From assembly GCA_015227615.1 (NCBI GenBank), contig JAALGZ010000049.1:124001-188000 (forward strand): a stretch of 64,000 nucleotides of DNA, read 5' to 3'. The notes below the pieces were generated by a model that saw only the letters and a program-made list of their open reading frames with translations, searched no databases and was not told the origin of the DNA. The translations under genes and the position numbers were made by a program. Source of the DNA: Labyrinthula sp. Ha. Lineage: Eukaryota > Sar > Bigyra > Labyrinthulida > Labyrinthulaceae. Shown here one piece after another: positions 24,214 to 35,086 of this stretch. The number at the start of each line of letters is the position of its first letter. Position 1 is the stretch's first letter.

Positions 24214-26462
24214 CAGTGATGCTCAAATCTGGCCGCCCACTAATATCCGATCTAATACCATACGTCCCCACACGAAATTATTAGTGGCAGGTTGCGTGGA
24301 GAAATTGCTGCCAGGAGCCCACAATTTTTTTTAAAAATCTGCTCTGTGTCCAATCCGGCCATAGCAAAACCGTTAAAATAAGAGTTAAAAACCACAATTT
24401 CGGATAAAAATGAGCATTGATTTGACAAAGTCTGCCGCAGAAATGATTCATGAAGACGATTCGGGACGAAATCCAGTCCTTTTCGTAGTAATTAAACAGA
24501 ATTTTGACGTTGAAAAAGCCGAATTAACAAAAAAAGCACATGTATTCAAGCTTCCTTGCAAACATTGCCCAAGAAAGATGATTTGGTGGAGTAAAAAAGG
24601 TTATACTGGTCTCATGGAACACCTGAAAACGCACGTAGACGAAGAAACTATTGAGAAACTAAAAGAAGAACATGCAAGAAAGCGTAGAAGAAAAAGCAAA
24701 GACATTTTGGAGTTTATGAACTTTGAAAAATCTGATGTTTACAATGAATCTATCGCTAACTTTTTGCTAACGAAGAATATGCCCTTGAGCTTTTTGGGAT
24801 CTGAAGAGTTTAAGAATATAAGGAATGCGGATGACCTCGTTAGTGAGAACACGATGAGAATTTATTTGAAGCGCATGGAACACCTTTTTATAGAAAAGAT
24901 CAAACAAGAAGTGGATTTAGAACTATTTTGTTTAGTCATCGATGGTTGGGCTCACCAAGGTTACAGTTTTAATGGTGTTTATTTATGCTTTGACAAGATG
25001 AAGAATATGACGTTTCGCCTTCTTGGAGTGCTTCCTTTAGAAAAATAAACCCAAAGAGCTAGTGACATTGTTCCTTTCCTGAAGAATTTGATGAACAAGT
25101 TTGGTCTTGATGAATCACTGCTGGTTGCAATTGTTGCTGATAATACAAACACGAACAAAAAAGTTTGCAGAGATCTTGAAACGCAGTTTGTGGGCTGTCT
25201 TAACCATCGTTTGGCTCTAGGTGTTAAGGCATTTATCAAATCTGAAAAACTGTTAGACGAAGCTTTAGACAAAGTGCAGTTGCTTTTTCGCAAGATCAAG
25301 AAGTCAAAGAAATTAACAGCAGCTCTTAGAAAACATAGGGATAAAGATGTTATTCTTCCAAATGTGACGCGTTGGAGTGGAAAATTTCTCATGATGAAAA
25401 GGTATCTTGACATTTGGATGTTCTGTGCGCAGCTAGAAGATGATGAAGTTCAAGATCTTATTTTGGGAGAGCGTTTAACAAGAACTCTGAGAAAACATGT
25501 CGACTTTCTTGCTACCTGCGACCGCTACACAGTTGCTCTTCAAAATTCAAAGTTTAACCTTGGTCAAGGAAAGAAAGTTGTTGAAAATCTCTTAAGAGAT
25601 GTCAATAATAATGATTGTTTGTTGAAGTATTTAGAAGATGATGCAGATATTTTGGCTGAGTTTGGTGCTTTTGAAACTGGGGTGTTTAAAGTTTGTTGGG
25701 AGGAAGAAGATAAACTTGATGCAGCAGAAGCAGAAGATTTGTCCAGGTTAGAACCAGATCCTTCTGAAGAAGAAGCAAAGACTCCACCTGGTGAACCTGT
25801 GATTGCAGAACTCGTTGCTCAGACTAGAGAAAGTACAAGTAAGAGTAGTTACGCAGATGTGAGCTTCATCCCAGCGACTTCGTGCAGTGTAGAAAGATTG
25901 TTTTTAGCCAGTGCAAGCAGATTTTTAATGATAAGAGAAGTAGGATGATCCCTGCAACTTTAAACAGACTTGCTTTTTTGAAGATGAATCAAGATGAGTT
26001 GATGGATCGCAACATTAATTTTGCTATTAAAAAGCGAATTCCAAGTTTCGATAATAAGGAAGAAGACAAACAGATGGAGGAACAGAATGAAGAAGAAGAA
26101 AAAGAAGATTTGACACTTGAGGGAGTTTGTTCTTGCGACAAGAATGTGCATAGCGATGACGAAGCTTAAGATTTAAGGGTTATTAATAAGTTTTATCTTT
26201 TCTTCATATAAATACATATTACTGTGTAAAAGTTAAGCCCAAACTTAACCTTCTGACCTATATAACTTTTGAGAATAAGGTGCAGTTTGTGCAGAAAAAA
26301 GTAACGATATTTTGGGCAATTTGCGAGTGGTCTCGGGGACGTTCGGGGTTTCCCACTCTTGCCGAGCTCCCACCATTTTTTTCTCAAATTTTAGCGTCCC
26401 CACAAAAATCCACAGAAAAGTGGAAACCCACAAAACCCACACAAAAAATTTGGGCTTCACTG
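24214..26462 (+). mobile_element. hAT DNA transposon
   Basis: 2249 bp. The left end CAGTGATGCTCAAAT and the inverted right end CAGTGAAGCCCAAAT match at 13 of 15 positions. Both begin CAGTG as hAT ends do, and an 8-bp duplication flanks the element. Inside is one transposase gene, interrupted by a nonsense codon and a frameshift. The mismatched terminal repeats and duplication suggest moderate age. Confidence 0.88.
24410..26169 (+). pseudogene. hAT transposase with BED finger, two lesions
   Basis: Cut-and-paste transposase of about 585 codons. A BED-type zinc finger (CKHC...HLKTH, about residues 46-71) is followed by RNase H-like fold pieces with the acidic VIDGW near residue 185 and ADNTNTN near 242, then the C-terminal dimerisation block (PATSCSVERLF, then SQCKQIF, PATLNRLAFLKMN). 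A TAA codon at 25046-25048 interrupts the frame, which continues unchanged after it. A second lesion lies in a T run near 25905, where the frame shifts inside the dimerisation block between ERLF and SQCKQIF. A glutamate-rich tail ends the protein. The gene is thus recently inactivated. The intact terminal repeats could still be used by a transposase supplied in trans. Confidence 0.88.
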
Positions 26463-26470
26463 GTCGTGAA
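26463..26470 (+). repeat. Target-site duplication of hAT element, right
   Basis: GTCGTGAA directly after the terminal CACTG, differing from the left copy at one position. Confidence 0.8.
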
Positions 26471-26475
26471 TATGG

Positions 26476-26941
26476 GTGGAATTTTATAAAAAATGTCAAT
26501 AATTTTTTTATAAATATTTTGATTCTGATTATCAATAAAAAAATAGGATTTTAATTCTCATCAAATTATTCTAATTATATTTTGATTATCAATTAATTAT
26601 CAATAATAAGGTGGGTCAAATGGCCCGGGACAAAACAGCTTAAGAACAAATATTTTATTTATGCATCCTATGAAAATTTGGATAACAAGGTCAGCTGACT
26701 CGTGAATAATCCGGTAATAGAGTTCAGTAGGGCAATATGTTCTGTATTTTAAAGAATCTCATACAATGACAAAATGAAAAACAGATTTTTGACCTGTTAC
26801 CCAAGGCCTAGTGGCCCAGTTTACTATTGATTATTATTTGGCTATAAATATTCAATCAAAATGATTTGGGAAATATCAGAATCTATCAATGCAAAAAATA
26901 TAAGGAAATTTCTTATTGATAAATTATTAATAAATTAAATC
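26476..26941 (+). repeat. AT-rich MITE-like repeat, copy B, interrupted
   Basis: The left part (to about 26608) and the right part (from about 26823) match the two halves of the copy at 57.9 kb in the same orientation. They are separated by about 215 bp of unrelated sequence containing TGGCCC words at both edges. Either an insertion or two truncated copies side by side. The hAT element lies immediately to the left. Confidence 0.55.
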
Positions 26942-27703
26942 CCATATATAGTTGTAAAGCAAAGGATATGGTTCCTATATCCCTCGAGTAGGGTACACGA
27001 ACAGCCGGTTCGCTCTTGCAGAACAAAGGAATTTTTTAGTGCCTGGGACCCAAATTACCAGACCCTGAAATAGATTATTTTTTTCTGTAGTGAGAACTCT
27101 GAGAAGTTAGATAACAAAATAGACTTTGATTACAAGTTAGTGTAAACACTAGCTATACCAAGAGATGGCGACAAGGCTTTGGCTCCTATCAGGGGCAAAT
27201 ATTTTCATGTCAATATAAAAATTTGATTTAATAAAGAACAGAGTTGAAGGATAATAAGTGTCATAAGATGCTTCTTGGATAAGACAGAAATGAATGTGCT
27301 AAAAGAGAAATTAACAAGTATTTTTATTACGGATGATGATATGTACATGGAAGCCAAAACTTGTATTATTGAAAAAAACAAGAGTGAGAAGTTAAATATT
27401 ATGATCTTAACAGCAGCAGTTAAACTACTAATTATCCCTAACAATTCAAGAGGAATGTCAGTCTTTTCTCCCACTTTTTTTAATCCAATGTTTTGAAATA
27501 AAGCGGCAGTTTCAATTGTGCTCTATTATTTAGTGTACCTTTAAGATGAGCTCCATACATTTCTCTGAAACTGCACAAAGCTTTCATGAAGACCTATACT
27601 GAGAAATGGAAATAAACCAATTAACTAGAATAATCCAAAACTTGTGACAACTGCACTGCCTCTTTACTTTCAACCTGGTTTTTGCCCTTATTCCTGTGCA
27701 TCA
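26942..27703. other. Flank of the LTR element, no intact gene
   Basis: About 760 bp. A short plus-strand frame at 27275-27496 has protein-like composition (KEKLTSIFITDDDMYMEAK) but no family I recognise and no clear gene structure. Confidence 0.45.
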
Positions 27704-27843
27704 TGATGGTTTAGCCGTTATTGTTATGGGGTTTATAAGTAATGCATAGTTATATTTAGTCGTTAACACCTAACTCGACACATTTGCAAACGGCACTTCT
27801 CAATTGACAAAGTATTTATAGAAGCATTCGTGGGATCTGATCA
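27704..27843 (+). repeat. Left LTR
   Basis: 140 bp, begins TGATGG and ends TGATCA, so it carries the usual TG...CA ends. Preceded by ATCA. Confidence 0.93.
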
Positions 27844-27849
27844 TTGTTC

Positions 27850-29300
27850 GAACAAGAGAAAGACTCTACATTGACATTTCACAAGATACCAAAGTTTAAG
27901 ATATCGAAGAGTGGAAAGCATTTAGTGGATCAAGCTACTGAAGAAACCTTATTATATTTTCGTCCGTGTAAAGTTTCTAAAACTTTAGGCGAGCCTTCTT
28001 ACTCAAAGGACACTAAATCTTATCTTAGTTTTCGAGAAGAGCTTTTAGCTGTTACTCCCAAAGCAGCTAAATCAAATCTTGAAACTACACATTCAAACTC
28101 GCCTAGGTCTTCAAAGGGCTTTACAGATACACCTCTCAGAGCAAGCAACAGAGAATATAATATTAATTGGTCTTTGAGCAGGGAGAAACCGAGGAGAAAA
28201 AATAGTCTTATCAAAAAAACTTACATTTTCATCAGAACACGTCATTAAGAAATCGAAGATTCTAAATACAGAAATGCAAGAATACGAAGAAGAAAACGAG
28301 TCCATAGGAACAAACTTAGAAAACAGAGAAAGCAAAACGAATATTCCAACACCAACAAATAACCCACCAAACAATACCTTCTTTATTCAAAGCGCACCAA
28401 ATCCTCCCTTTTTGAAAACTCTTTCGGCCGAGGACGTCATAAGTTTCACCCACTCTTACGCGCACCAATCCGGCAACATCTCCATCCAACACTATATAGG
28501 CGGTAAAGTGATAAGGGAACTTAGCGACGTTTACGACGCAAAGACAGACAAGGCAATAAAGGAAGTCTTGGAGCAGATAGTTGCTGAATACGACGATGAG
28601 AAGCGCGAAATGAATATAAGAATCTTTAGATCTCAACTAAAATGGCCTGAAGATAAGCCATATAGGCTTCAGGTTAAACACTTTATCAACAGTATCAAGA
28701 GGTTAGCCACGTTGAAGGAAATGAAAGACAAAATAGTTGCAAAACAGGTTCTCAAGATCGCTATTTCTAAGCTGCCGTCGAGGTTCGAAATCGATACTGA
28801 TGAATACAATCAACTTCACAAGCTAGTTCGATCAGCTCAGAAGAAACTTTTAGACAAAGATCAGTATGAACACTTACAAAAAATGGAAGAAAATAAGAAG
28901 CCTGGACTTGAGTTGTTGGAACAGCTGTTAAAATTGAAGCAGTGGGCGATGAACGGGCAGGAAGATGATGTCAAAATTGAGGAAGTGATGAAAGTACAGC
29001 AACCGGCAACCCAGCACACGGCTTATCCATCGCTGCCAGCTACTTACGCGCAACCGTCAAACACCTATCAACCACCTCAACAACATTTTACGCCTCCACC
29101 AGCTATTCAGTATAGTCAAACACCTCAGACCTACCATCCACATATTTCAAATAACAACATGAATATAAATGCTAATCAACAATATCTCCTTCAAGTACAA
29201 ACACACCAGAACTTTCAGCAAACAACTCCGGGGTTTCATAAAATCCACAATATGTTTTAGCGGCGCCAACTTACGATAGAAGCTGCAGGATCTGTTCGAA
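27850..29300 (+). other. Gag region of the LTR element
   Basis: Charged, helix-rich coding sequence followed by a proline/glutamine-rich stretch, as in Ty3 Gag capsid regions and their tails. A Cys-containing segment near 29.3 kb (RICSKPE...DCPINE) could be the remnant of a zinc knuckle. Part of the fossil element. Confidence 0.65.
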
Positions 29301-29599
29301 ACCTGACCATTATCAGCGCGATTGCCCCATCAACGAAATGAGGAAAGCAAATGGACTACCTCCTATATTCTTGAGAGCTGCAAATAATAGGAACCAGCTA
29401 CCATCCAGTACTCCCCCTAGAAACACAAAAAATGTTCCGGTGAATAACAATTCTCTTCCCAACTTTAACTATCACCTCCAACAGTCATCGCAAGGAGCCA
29501 TGCAAAGATACCAATCTCCACAACGCAATCCAAACAGAGCTCAAAATGTAATTGCCCGCAGGTTCGAAGGAATAAATGGACAAGTTCTCAACCAGGAAA

Positions 29600-29880
29600 A
29601 GGCACAAATATTCATAGTTGTGCCTATGGGGTCTTGGCAGTCTGTTAAAGGTTGTCTTGACAGTGGTGCTACTGCCACAGTTGGAGGTTTCCAACAAAAT
29701 TCTCAGCTTTGTCATACTGTTTATCCGATGAGAAAGGAAAGATACGTTGTATTGCCAAACAACCAGAAGCTTAGGGTCACGCACACGGGTCTCATTCGCC
29801 TCAAGGTTAAATACAGCAACGGAAAAGAGAATGAATGGCCGAGGATGAAAATTGCATTGGTCGACTCACCTCAATAGCAA
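29600..29880 (+). other. Aspartic protease region of the LTR element
   Basis: GCLDSGATATVGG carries the retropepsin D-S-G active-site signature, with a downstream hydrophobic strand pattern. Position between gag and reverse transcriptase is as expected for Ty3. Confidence 0.75.
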
Positions 29881-30599
29881 TGGATTCTTATCGGTTTTGA
29901 AGATTTGTACAACCTTAGAGCAACTCCTGGCCAAGTACTTTATGCCTCCGCTACTCATCCTAGTAACCCTTTCAATAACGACAACCAGAATATGCACATA
30001 AATCAAGTTTACCAGTCATTAACACCCCAACAAGACAGTCAGAACGCACATCCTAACTCCCCTAATGAACCAAATATCCTCCAACACTTGAACAACCAAC
30101 AACAAAACTGAAAACTTTGCGCTTCAAATCCTATTTGTGATGAAAATGTCGACTCAAACAGTTCTCAATTCATCTTGGATTTACTTGTCTTTAAGGTAGA
30201 ATACAGCGAAAAGGATTTGCAGCGGGGTAACTATGCGTACGAGAAGCCTGTCGTTTTCAAGACAGATGAGGAGCCGGACGAATACGAGGCAGAGAAAGTT
30301 GGATACGGTGAGAACTGCGAGCGCAATGACGCTGACGAAGAGCAGCGCATCAAGGAGAAAATAAGGAGGAAGATGGATGGGTTATCAGAGGACTTTGAAG
30401 CTAAAGACATCACCGCACTCGTTGACCTTATTCTGGACAAATACAAAGTTTTTCGTGACAAGGAATCCCCTGCTAGAATGTCAAAGTTGAGACTCATATT
30501 CTGCCACGTAATACCAGACGCAGCCTTTCCTGTTGATTCATCTCGAAATTATGGCCCTTCAAATGCTTGGATTTTTAAGAAGCAAGCTGGAGAGTATGG

Positions 30600-31150
30600 A
30601 AAAACGAAACTTAATTCGTAAAAGTTGCAACCCCAAACATGGATGCCAGACGTTTTTGGTGCCAAAGAGGGGGTCAGAAAAATATAGAATGGTTACTAAC
30701 ATGAAGCCATTGAACAAAGTTACAATAAAAACCCCACTTACGATGCCGAACTTGGAGCAACAGGTTTTCGTGCCAATGGGCTCGTCTTATTTCAGAGCTT
30801 TCGGTATTTTAAGTGGATTTGATTACATGCCAGTTCACGAAGAGTCTATGCATTATTTTACGATTATCACTCCGACTGGAGCATATGAAATGGTTGGTAG
30901 CCCCATGGGGTGGATAAACACCCCGATGCTTTTTCAAGAACATATGCAGACAGAAGTGTTAGGTCCTAAGTTTGTGAAGGCAAGAGAAGGAGCGATATGT
31001 TGGATAGATGAAATTGTCATTTACTCTTCGAGTTTTGAAAACTATTTGCAGAATTTGGCTGAATTTCTTGAACGATTTATAATGTTGAACCTGAGATAAA
31101 ATATAGACAAGTGCTTCCCGTTTCAGAAAAAGGTTGAATGGTGCGGAAGA
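30600..31150 (+). other. Reverse transcriptase region of the LTR element
   Basis: Recognisable from FLVPKRGSEKYRMVTNMKPL, the SGFDYMPVHEES strand and GSPMGWINTPMLFQ, all at the usual spacing in Ty3-type reverse transcriptase. Part of the fossil element. Confidence 0.85.
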
Positions 31151-31449
31151 GAGATTAGTCAAGAGGGCTGGAATTTTAGTTCAAAATATTTCAATAAGAT
31201 TTTGGATGTCAAGAAACCATATTATCGGCATCAACTTGCCCAGGTTTTACATTTAGCAAATTGGTTGTCGCCTGCAGTAGCAAACCTCACTAAATACAGA
31301 GATTATTTCGCGAACTTGGTGGATTTGAGAAAGCCGAAAGCTCAACTGAAAAAGGAGAATGAGCCGGTCGAATGGACCGAGGAGTCTATAATCAACTGGA
31401 ACAAATTTTTAAATATGTTGAATGAGGCTTCAAGAAGACGATTAAATAG

Positions 31450-31900
31450 TTACGACCCTTCCAAATCTTTGTGTTTATTCGCCGATGCCTCAGATCTATA
31501 TTGGGGTCTAATAGTCACACACTGCGAGAACTGCAACCCTGGACTTATTGGAGACAACACGTTGATCAAAAACCAGATTCATTTCCCTATATTCTTTTTC
31601 AGTGGCAAATTTCAAAAAGGGCAATTGAATTGGCACATATCGTCGAAGAAGCTATATCCTATTTGGTTCTCATTTAAAAGGATCCCCTGGCTTCTCTTTG
31701 GTCAAGAATCAACAATCACCGTCTTCACAGATCACAAAAACCTCCAGTATGTGTTGTCGCCAGAAGAAAGTCCAAAGCAAAGTCAAGTTGGAAGGATGTC
31801 AAGATGGAGCTACCAGTTTCAGAAGATCGACATGGTTTTGAGGCACATCCCCGGAGAGGAAAACGTGGCGGCTGATATTTTGTCGCATTGGGGAAACAGA
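31450..31900 (+). other. RNase H region of the LTR element
   Basis: LCLFADASDLYWG, then IFFFSGKF, the LNWHISSKKLYPI helix, and TVFTDHKNLQYV followed by HIPGEENVAADILSH: the standard Ty3 RNase H order. Confidence 0.88.
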
Positions 31901-32299
31901 TATGCTGAGGAAGTGGTAAAAATGGACGATTCTCAAACTGATGTGCTTATGTTTCTTAGGGATGTTTATGTTTTGAATGTTGAAGTTGATTTGGAAGATC
32001 TTAACGAAGCGACAAAAAATATTTTATGAAAATAGAATATCTTTTCTCTCTACATGGTATAAAAATAAGTTCAAGAAGCCTTCAGATCAAGAGCTGCTGG
32101 ATTTACAACGAAACCATTCAAAGAAAGAAGTTGAAGAGATAATATTTCAAGATTCAAAAGTATGGGTCCCGTGGGATATGAATTTCATCTGCAGGCTGAT
32201 TATATCTAACCATATCTCCCAGAACCACGTTTCGACAAAACAAGAAGAATAATTATTGAAGAAATCTTTCAGCTTTGAGATTCTCAAGGGTCATAGTTT

Positions 32300-33170
32300 G
32301 AAAACCCTTATTCAGAACTTTAGAAAGAAATGTCTCCATTGCTCTAGCAACCAGCATCAACTGATTCGCAGACCATTACATTTAACCCTGATCTCTAATA
32401 CCCCACGGGAAATTATTCATGCCGAATTTCTGTCAATAAACAGTGACTGCAAGATAGTTGTAATGGTTGATAATGCCACCCGGAAGGCCTTTATAAAAGT
32501 TGTTGAAAAAGAAGATGCCTCTAACATAACTTTAGCCCTTATCGAATTTCTTGGAAACTTTCAACTCAAGAACAATTTTACGCTAGTTACAGATAACGCC
32601 TCTTATTTTGCCGGGAAATTTTTACAAACACTGTCCGAATTATATCATTTTAAAAGGTACTTCAGTATCAAGTTTAACCCCTGGACAAATGGTGTAGTCG
32701 AAGTGACCAACGCAAAAATCGTTAGGATTATTAGAACCCTTTGCTCGCAGTTTCGCATCAACACCTCGGAGGTTCATAAACTAGTTGGAACTATAATGGA
32801 TTCTTTAAATAACCACCCTTCAAGGACCAAAGCGGGATACACTCCAAACCAACTATTTATGAACGCACCAGTTACCGAATCTTTAACATTGTTAGAAAAT
32901 ATATCTGGTTTAGCTGCTACATTTTCAATCAATCTTACGACTAGGGAGAAGAAATCTATTGAGTCAAACTTTAAGGAAGGAAGAAGACTTATGAATAAAA
33001 GATTAAAGCTGGCCTACGATACAACGTTGGAGCTCAGGTTGAGAAAAAACAAACGATACAATGATAAATTAAAGGGCCCCGTTATTCAGTATAACGTTGG
33101 CGACTGGATTGTACTATCTAAATCAGGAACAAAAGCAGCACAAATAAAACACTTACCCTTATTCGTCGGA
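32300..33170 (+). other. Integrase region of the LTR element
   Basis: A zinc-binding remnant (CLHC) precedes the catalytic core with HAEFLSI, TDNASYFAGKF and NPWTNGVVEVTNAK, the D,D-35-E type pattern. A C-terminal beta-barrel-like part with YNVGDWIVLSKSG follows. Confidence 0.85.
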
Positions 33171-33224
33171 CCTTACTAAATAATCAAAACCATCAGCTCT
33201 AATGTTTCTCAAATTGAGGATTTA

Positions 33225-34949
33225 TTGGGGAAAAGACAAATTGTGCACACATCTAGGCTGTGGCCTTATGAAGATAGCACTTTTGAGCCAACTCAAGAAA
33301 TTATTAATCTCTTTCTTTCTAATCAAACCCCTCTTGAAGTTGAATACTTTTCGAAGCTTGATGTTACTAAAGAAAATGAAGCAATTGTTCAAACGAAATG
33401 GCTTGGGTATGAGAACCTAACATGGGAGCCTTGGCTGACCATGTGTGAGGATTTACCAAGTTTAACAAAGGATTTCTTAGCTAACTATCAAGTCACTCAG
33501 AGAAAAATGGCAAAAAGGTCATGGAACAATACCAACTCTGAGGCTGTTGACAAAGTTAATCATATCGGTGTGTCTGGACAAGCGGTGCCTACAACTGCAC
33601 CGGGATGGTTGCCTAAAGAAAAGGAAATATTACGACGTGCGGTCATGAAATATGGTTTTGGAAACCATAAGATAATTAGACAGCTAAATTTGTTGCCTGG
33701 CAAGAACCCTCAACAGATGCATAACCAACTTCAGAAGTTAGTATTTAGACAAGCGGTTACTGAATATCATGGACTTTATTTAGATGTTTTCAAAGTTGGA
33801 AGAAGGAATAGAGATACTTTTAAAGCCTTTTACATTCGTGAGCATAATATCCGACCTCGAGAATTAACACTACGTCGCTACTTAAATCAATGGAGATTTG
33901 GATTAGCACCGATGGAACGTCATAAGATTATAATAACATTTTTTAGGAGACTGGATAATATTGAAAATTACCTGGACTACTTCGCATTTAATGATTACTG
34001 CAATCCTGGAGATATTATACCAGTGCTGAATTCGCCTCAAGTGGAAAGGAAAATTTTGGAGAATGGATTGGTCTCATTGATTAATGAAAGAAAAATAAAA
34101 TCGAAGTTTTTTAAGTTTACGCAGAAGTATGAATACGAAGTTGTTGAAGCTCTTAAAGACTTTTATTCAAACAACCTTTTATTATGGTCTATGTCCGCTG
34201 ATTATGTTATCCTGGAATTGGATGGTCAACAATTTAGACTTTCAGGATGTGGTTCAAATCATTTTATTTTATCTACAGACTCTGATTTATTTGAACCTAT
34301 CAACTCAATTGACCTTACTATACCTCCTCCTCAAAGCATTCAAATTAAACTTGACTTATCTGAACCATCTGCAATAAATTTACTCTTGAATTCTTTTGGA
34401 ACTTTTGATCTCTTACATATCGATCCTCCTTGGACTTACTTATCTGATGCCCCTACTCGCGGAGCAAGTATTTCTTATCCAACTCTGTCTGATGAAGATA
34501 TATTGTCAATACACATTGGGAAATTGGTTAAACATGGAGTAGTTCTCCTATGGACTGTGAACAACAAACTTGATTTATCGAAGAAATGGCTACAGCAACA
34601 GGGATTTAAGTATCGAAATCTCGTCACTTGGGTCAAGACAACGAAGCATGATAGACTTGCAGTTGGAAACGGCCATATACTAAGACATGCTACAGAAAAA
34701 TGTATTTTAGCGACTAAGGGAAATCATCCTGACTTACTGCTTGGAAGAGCCAATGATGTTATTTTATCGAGACGTTTAACACAGAGCCAGAAGCCGGTAG
34801 AAATCTATGAATTAGCTGAGACCTTATTGCCTGGGAAACAATATTTGGATCTCTTCTCACGAACATGTAATCTACGCTACCACTGGTTCTCAGTTGGCCT
34901 TGACCTTATTACTAACTACAGGAAGTTTATCTTTGAAAAAGAGGAATGA
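33225..34949 (+). CDS. Chromodomain-SANT-MT-A70 methyltransferase frame of the LTR element
   Basis: 574 codons, open throughout. Residues about 38-88 form a chromodomain (KWLGYENLTWEPW), the histone-tail reader used by chromoviruses for targeting. Residues about 127-175 (GWLPKEKEILRRAVMKYG) resemble a SANT/Myb DNA-binding helix set. Residues about 390-560 are an MT-A70 domain: DPPW at 400-403, LLWTVNN, a WVKT strand and GHILRHATEKCILATKGN, laid out as in METTL3 and ciliate MTA1 rather than in METTL14, whose motif is not DPPW. The family transfers a methyl group from S-adenosylmethionine to adenine N6 in RNA or DNA. The last codons overlap the purine tract and the stop uses the first LTR bases, so the frame belongs to the element. 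Whether it is translated with the integrase or alone cannot be seen. Confidence 0.88.
   Translation: MGKRQIVHTSRLWPYEDSTFEPTQEIINLFLSNQTPLEVEYFSKLDVTKENEAIVQTKWLGYENLTWEPWLTMCEDLPSLTKDFLANYQVTQRKMAKRSWNNTNSEAVDKVNHIGVSGQAVPTTAPGWLPKEKEILRRAVMKYGFGNHKIIRQLNLLPGKNPQQMHNQLQKLVFRQAVTEYHGLYLDVFKVGRRNRDTFKAFYIREHNIRPRELTLRRYLNQWRFGLAPMERHKIIITFFRRLDNIENYLDYFAFNDYCNPGDIIPVLNSPQVERKILENGLVSLINERKIKSKFFKFTQKYEYEVVEALKDFYSNNLLLWSMSADYVILELDGQQFRLSGCGSNHFILSTDSDLFEPINSIDLTIPPPQSIQIKLDLSEPSAINLLLNSFGTFDLLHIDPPWTYLSDAPTRGASISYPTLSDEDILSIHIGKLVKHGVVLLWTVNNKLDLSKKWLQQQGFKYRNLVTWVKTTKHDRLAVGNGHILRHATEKCILATKGNHPDLLLGRANDVILSRRLTQSQKPVEIYELAETLLPGKQYLDLFSRTCNLRYHWFSVGLDLITNYRKFIFEKEE
34935..34946 (+). other. 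Polypurine tract of the LTR element
   Basis: GAAAAAGAGGAA directly abuts the right LTR, the expected place for the plus-strand primer. It also encodes the last residues of the methyltransferase frame. Confidence 0.8.
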
Positions 34950-35086
34950 TGGTTTAGCCGTTATTGTTATGGGGTTTATAAGTAATGCATAGTTATATTT
35001 AGTCGTTAACACCTAACTCGACACATTTGCAAACGACACTTCTCAATTGACAAAGTATTTATAGAAGCATTCGTGGGATCTGATCA
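34947..35086 (+). repeat. Right LTR
   Basis: 140 bp, nearly identical to the left LTR, begins TGATGG and ends TGATCA. Followed by ATCA, the second copy of the target duplication. Confidence 0.93.

Larger units (their letters stand above)
27704..35086 (+). mobile_element. Ty3/gypsy chromovirus-like LTR element with MT-A70 domain (fossil)
   Basis: 7383 bp, flanked by the 4-bp duplication ATCA. Two 140-bp LTRs that are all but identical indicate a very recent insertion. Order of parts: gag, aspartic protease, reverse transcriptase, RNase H, integrase, chromodomain, SANT/Myb-like domain, MT-A70 methyltransferase. This order with integrase last and a chromodomain defines a chromovirus-like Ty3 element, but the SANT and methyltransferase parts are extra. 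The gag-pol part is broken, with roughly six to eight breaks. The last frame looks whole. A purine tract GAAAAAGAGGAA sits against the right LTR. I see no canonical tRNA primer site beginning TGG after the left LTR. Confidence 0.92.
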
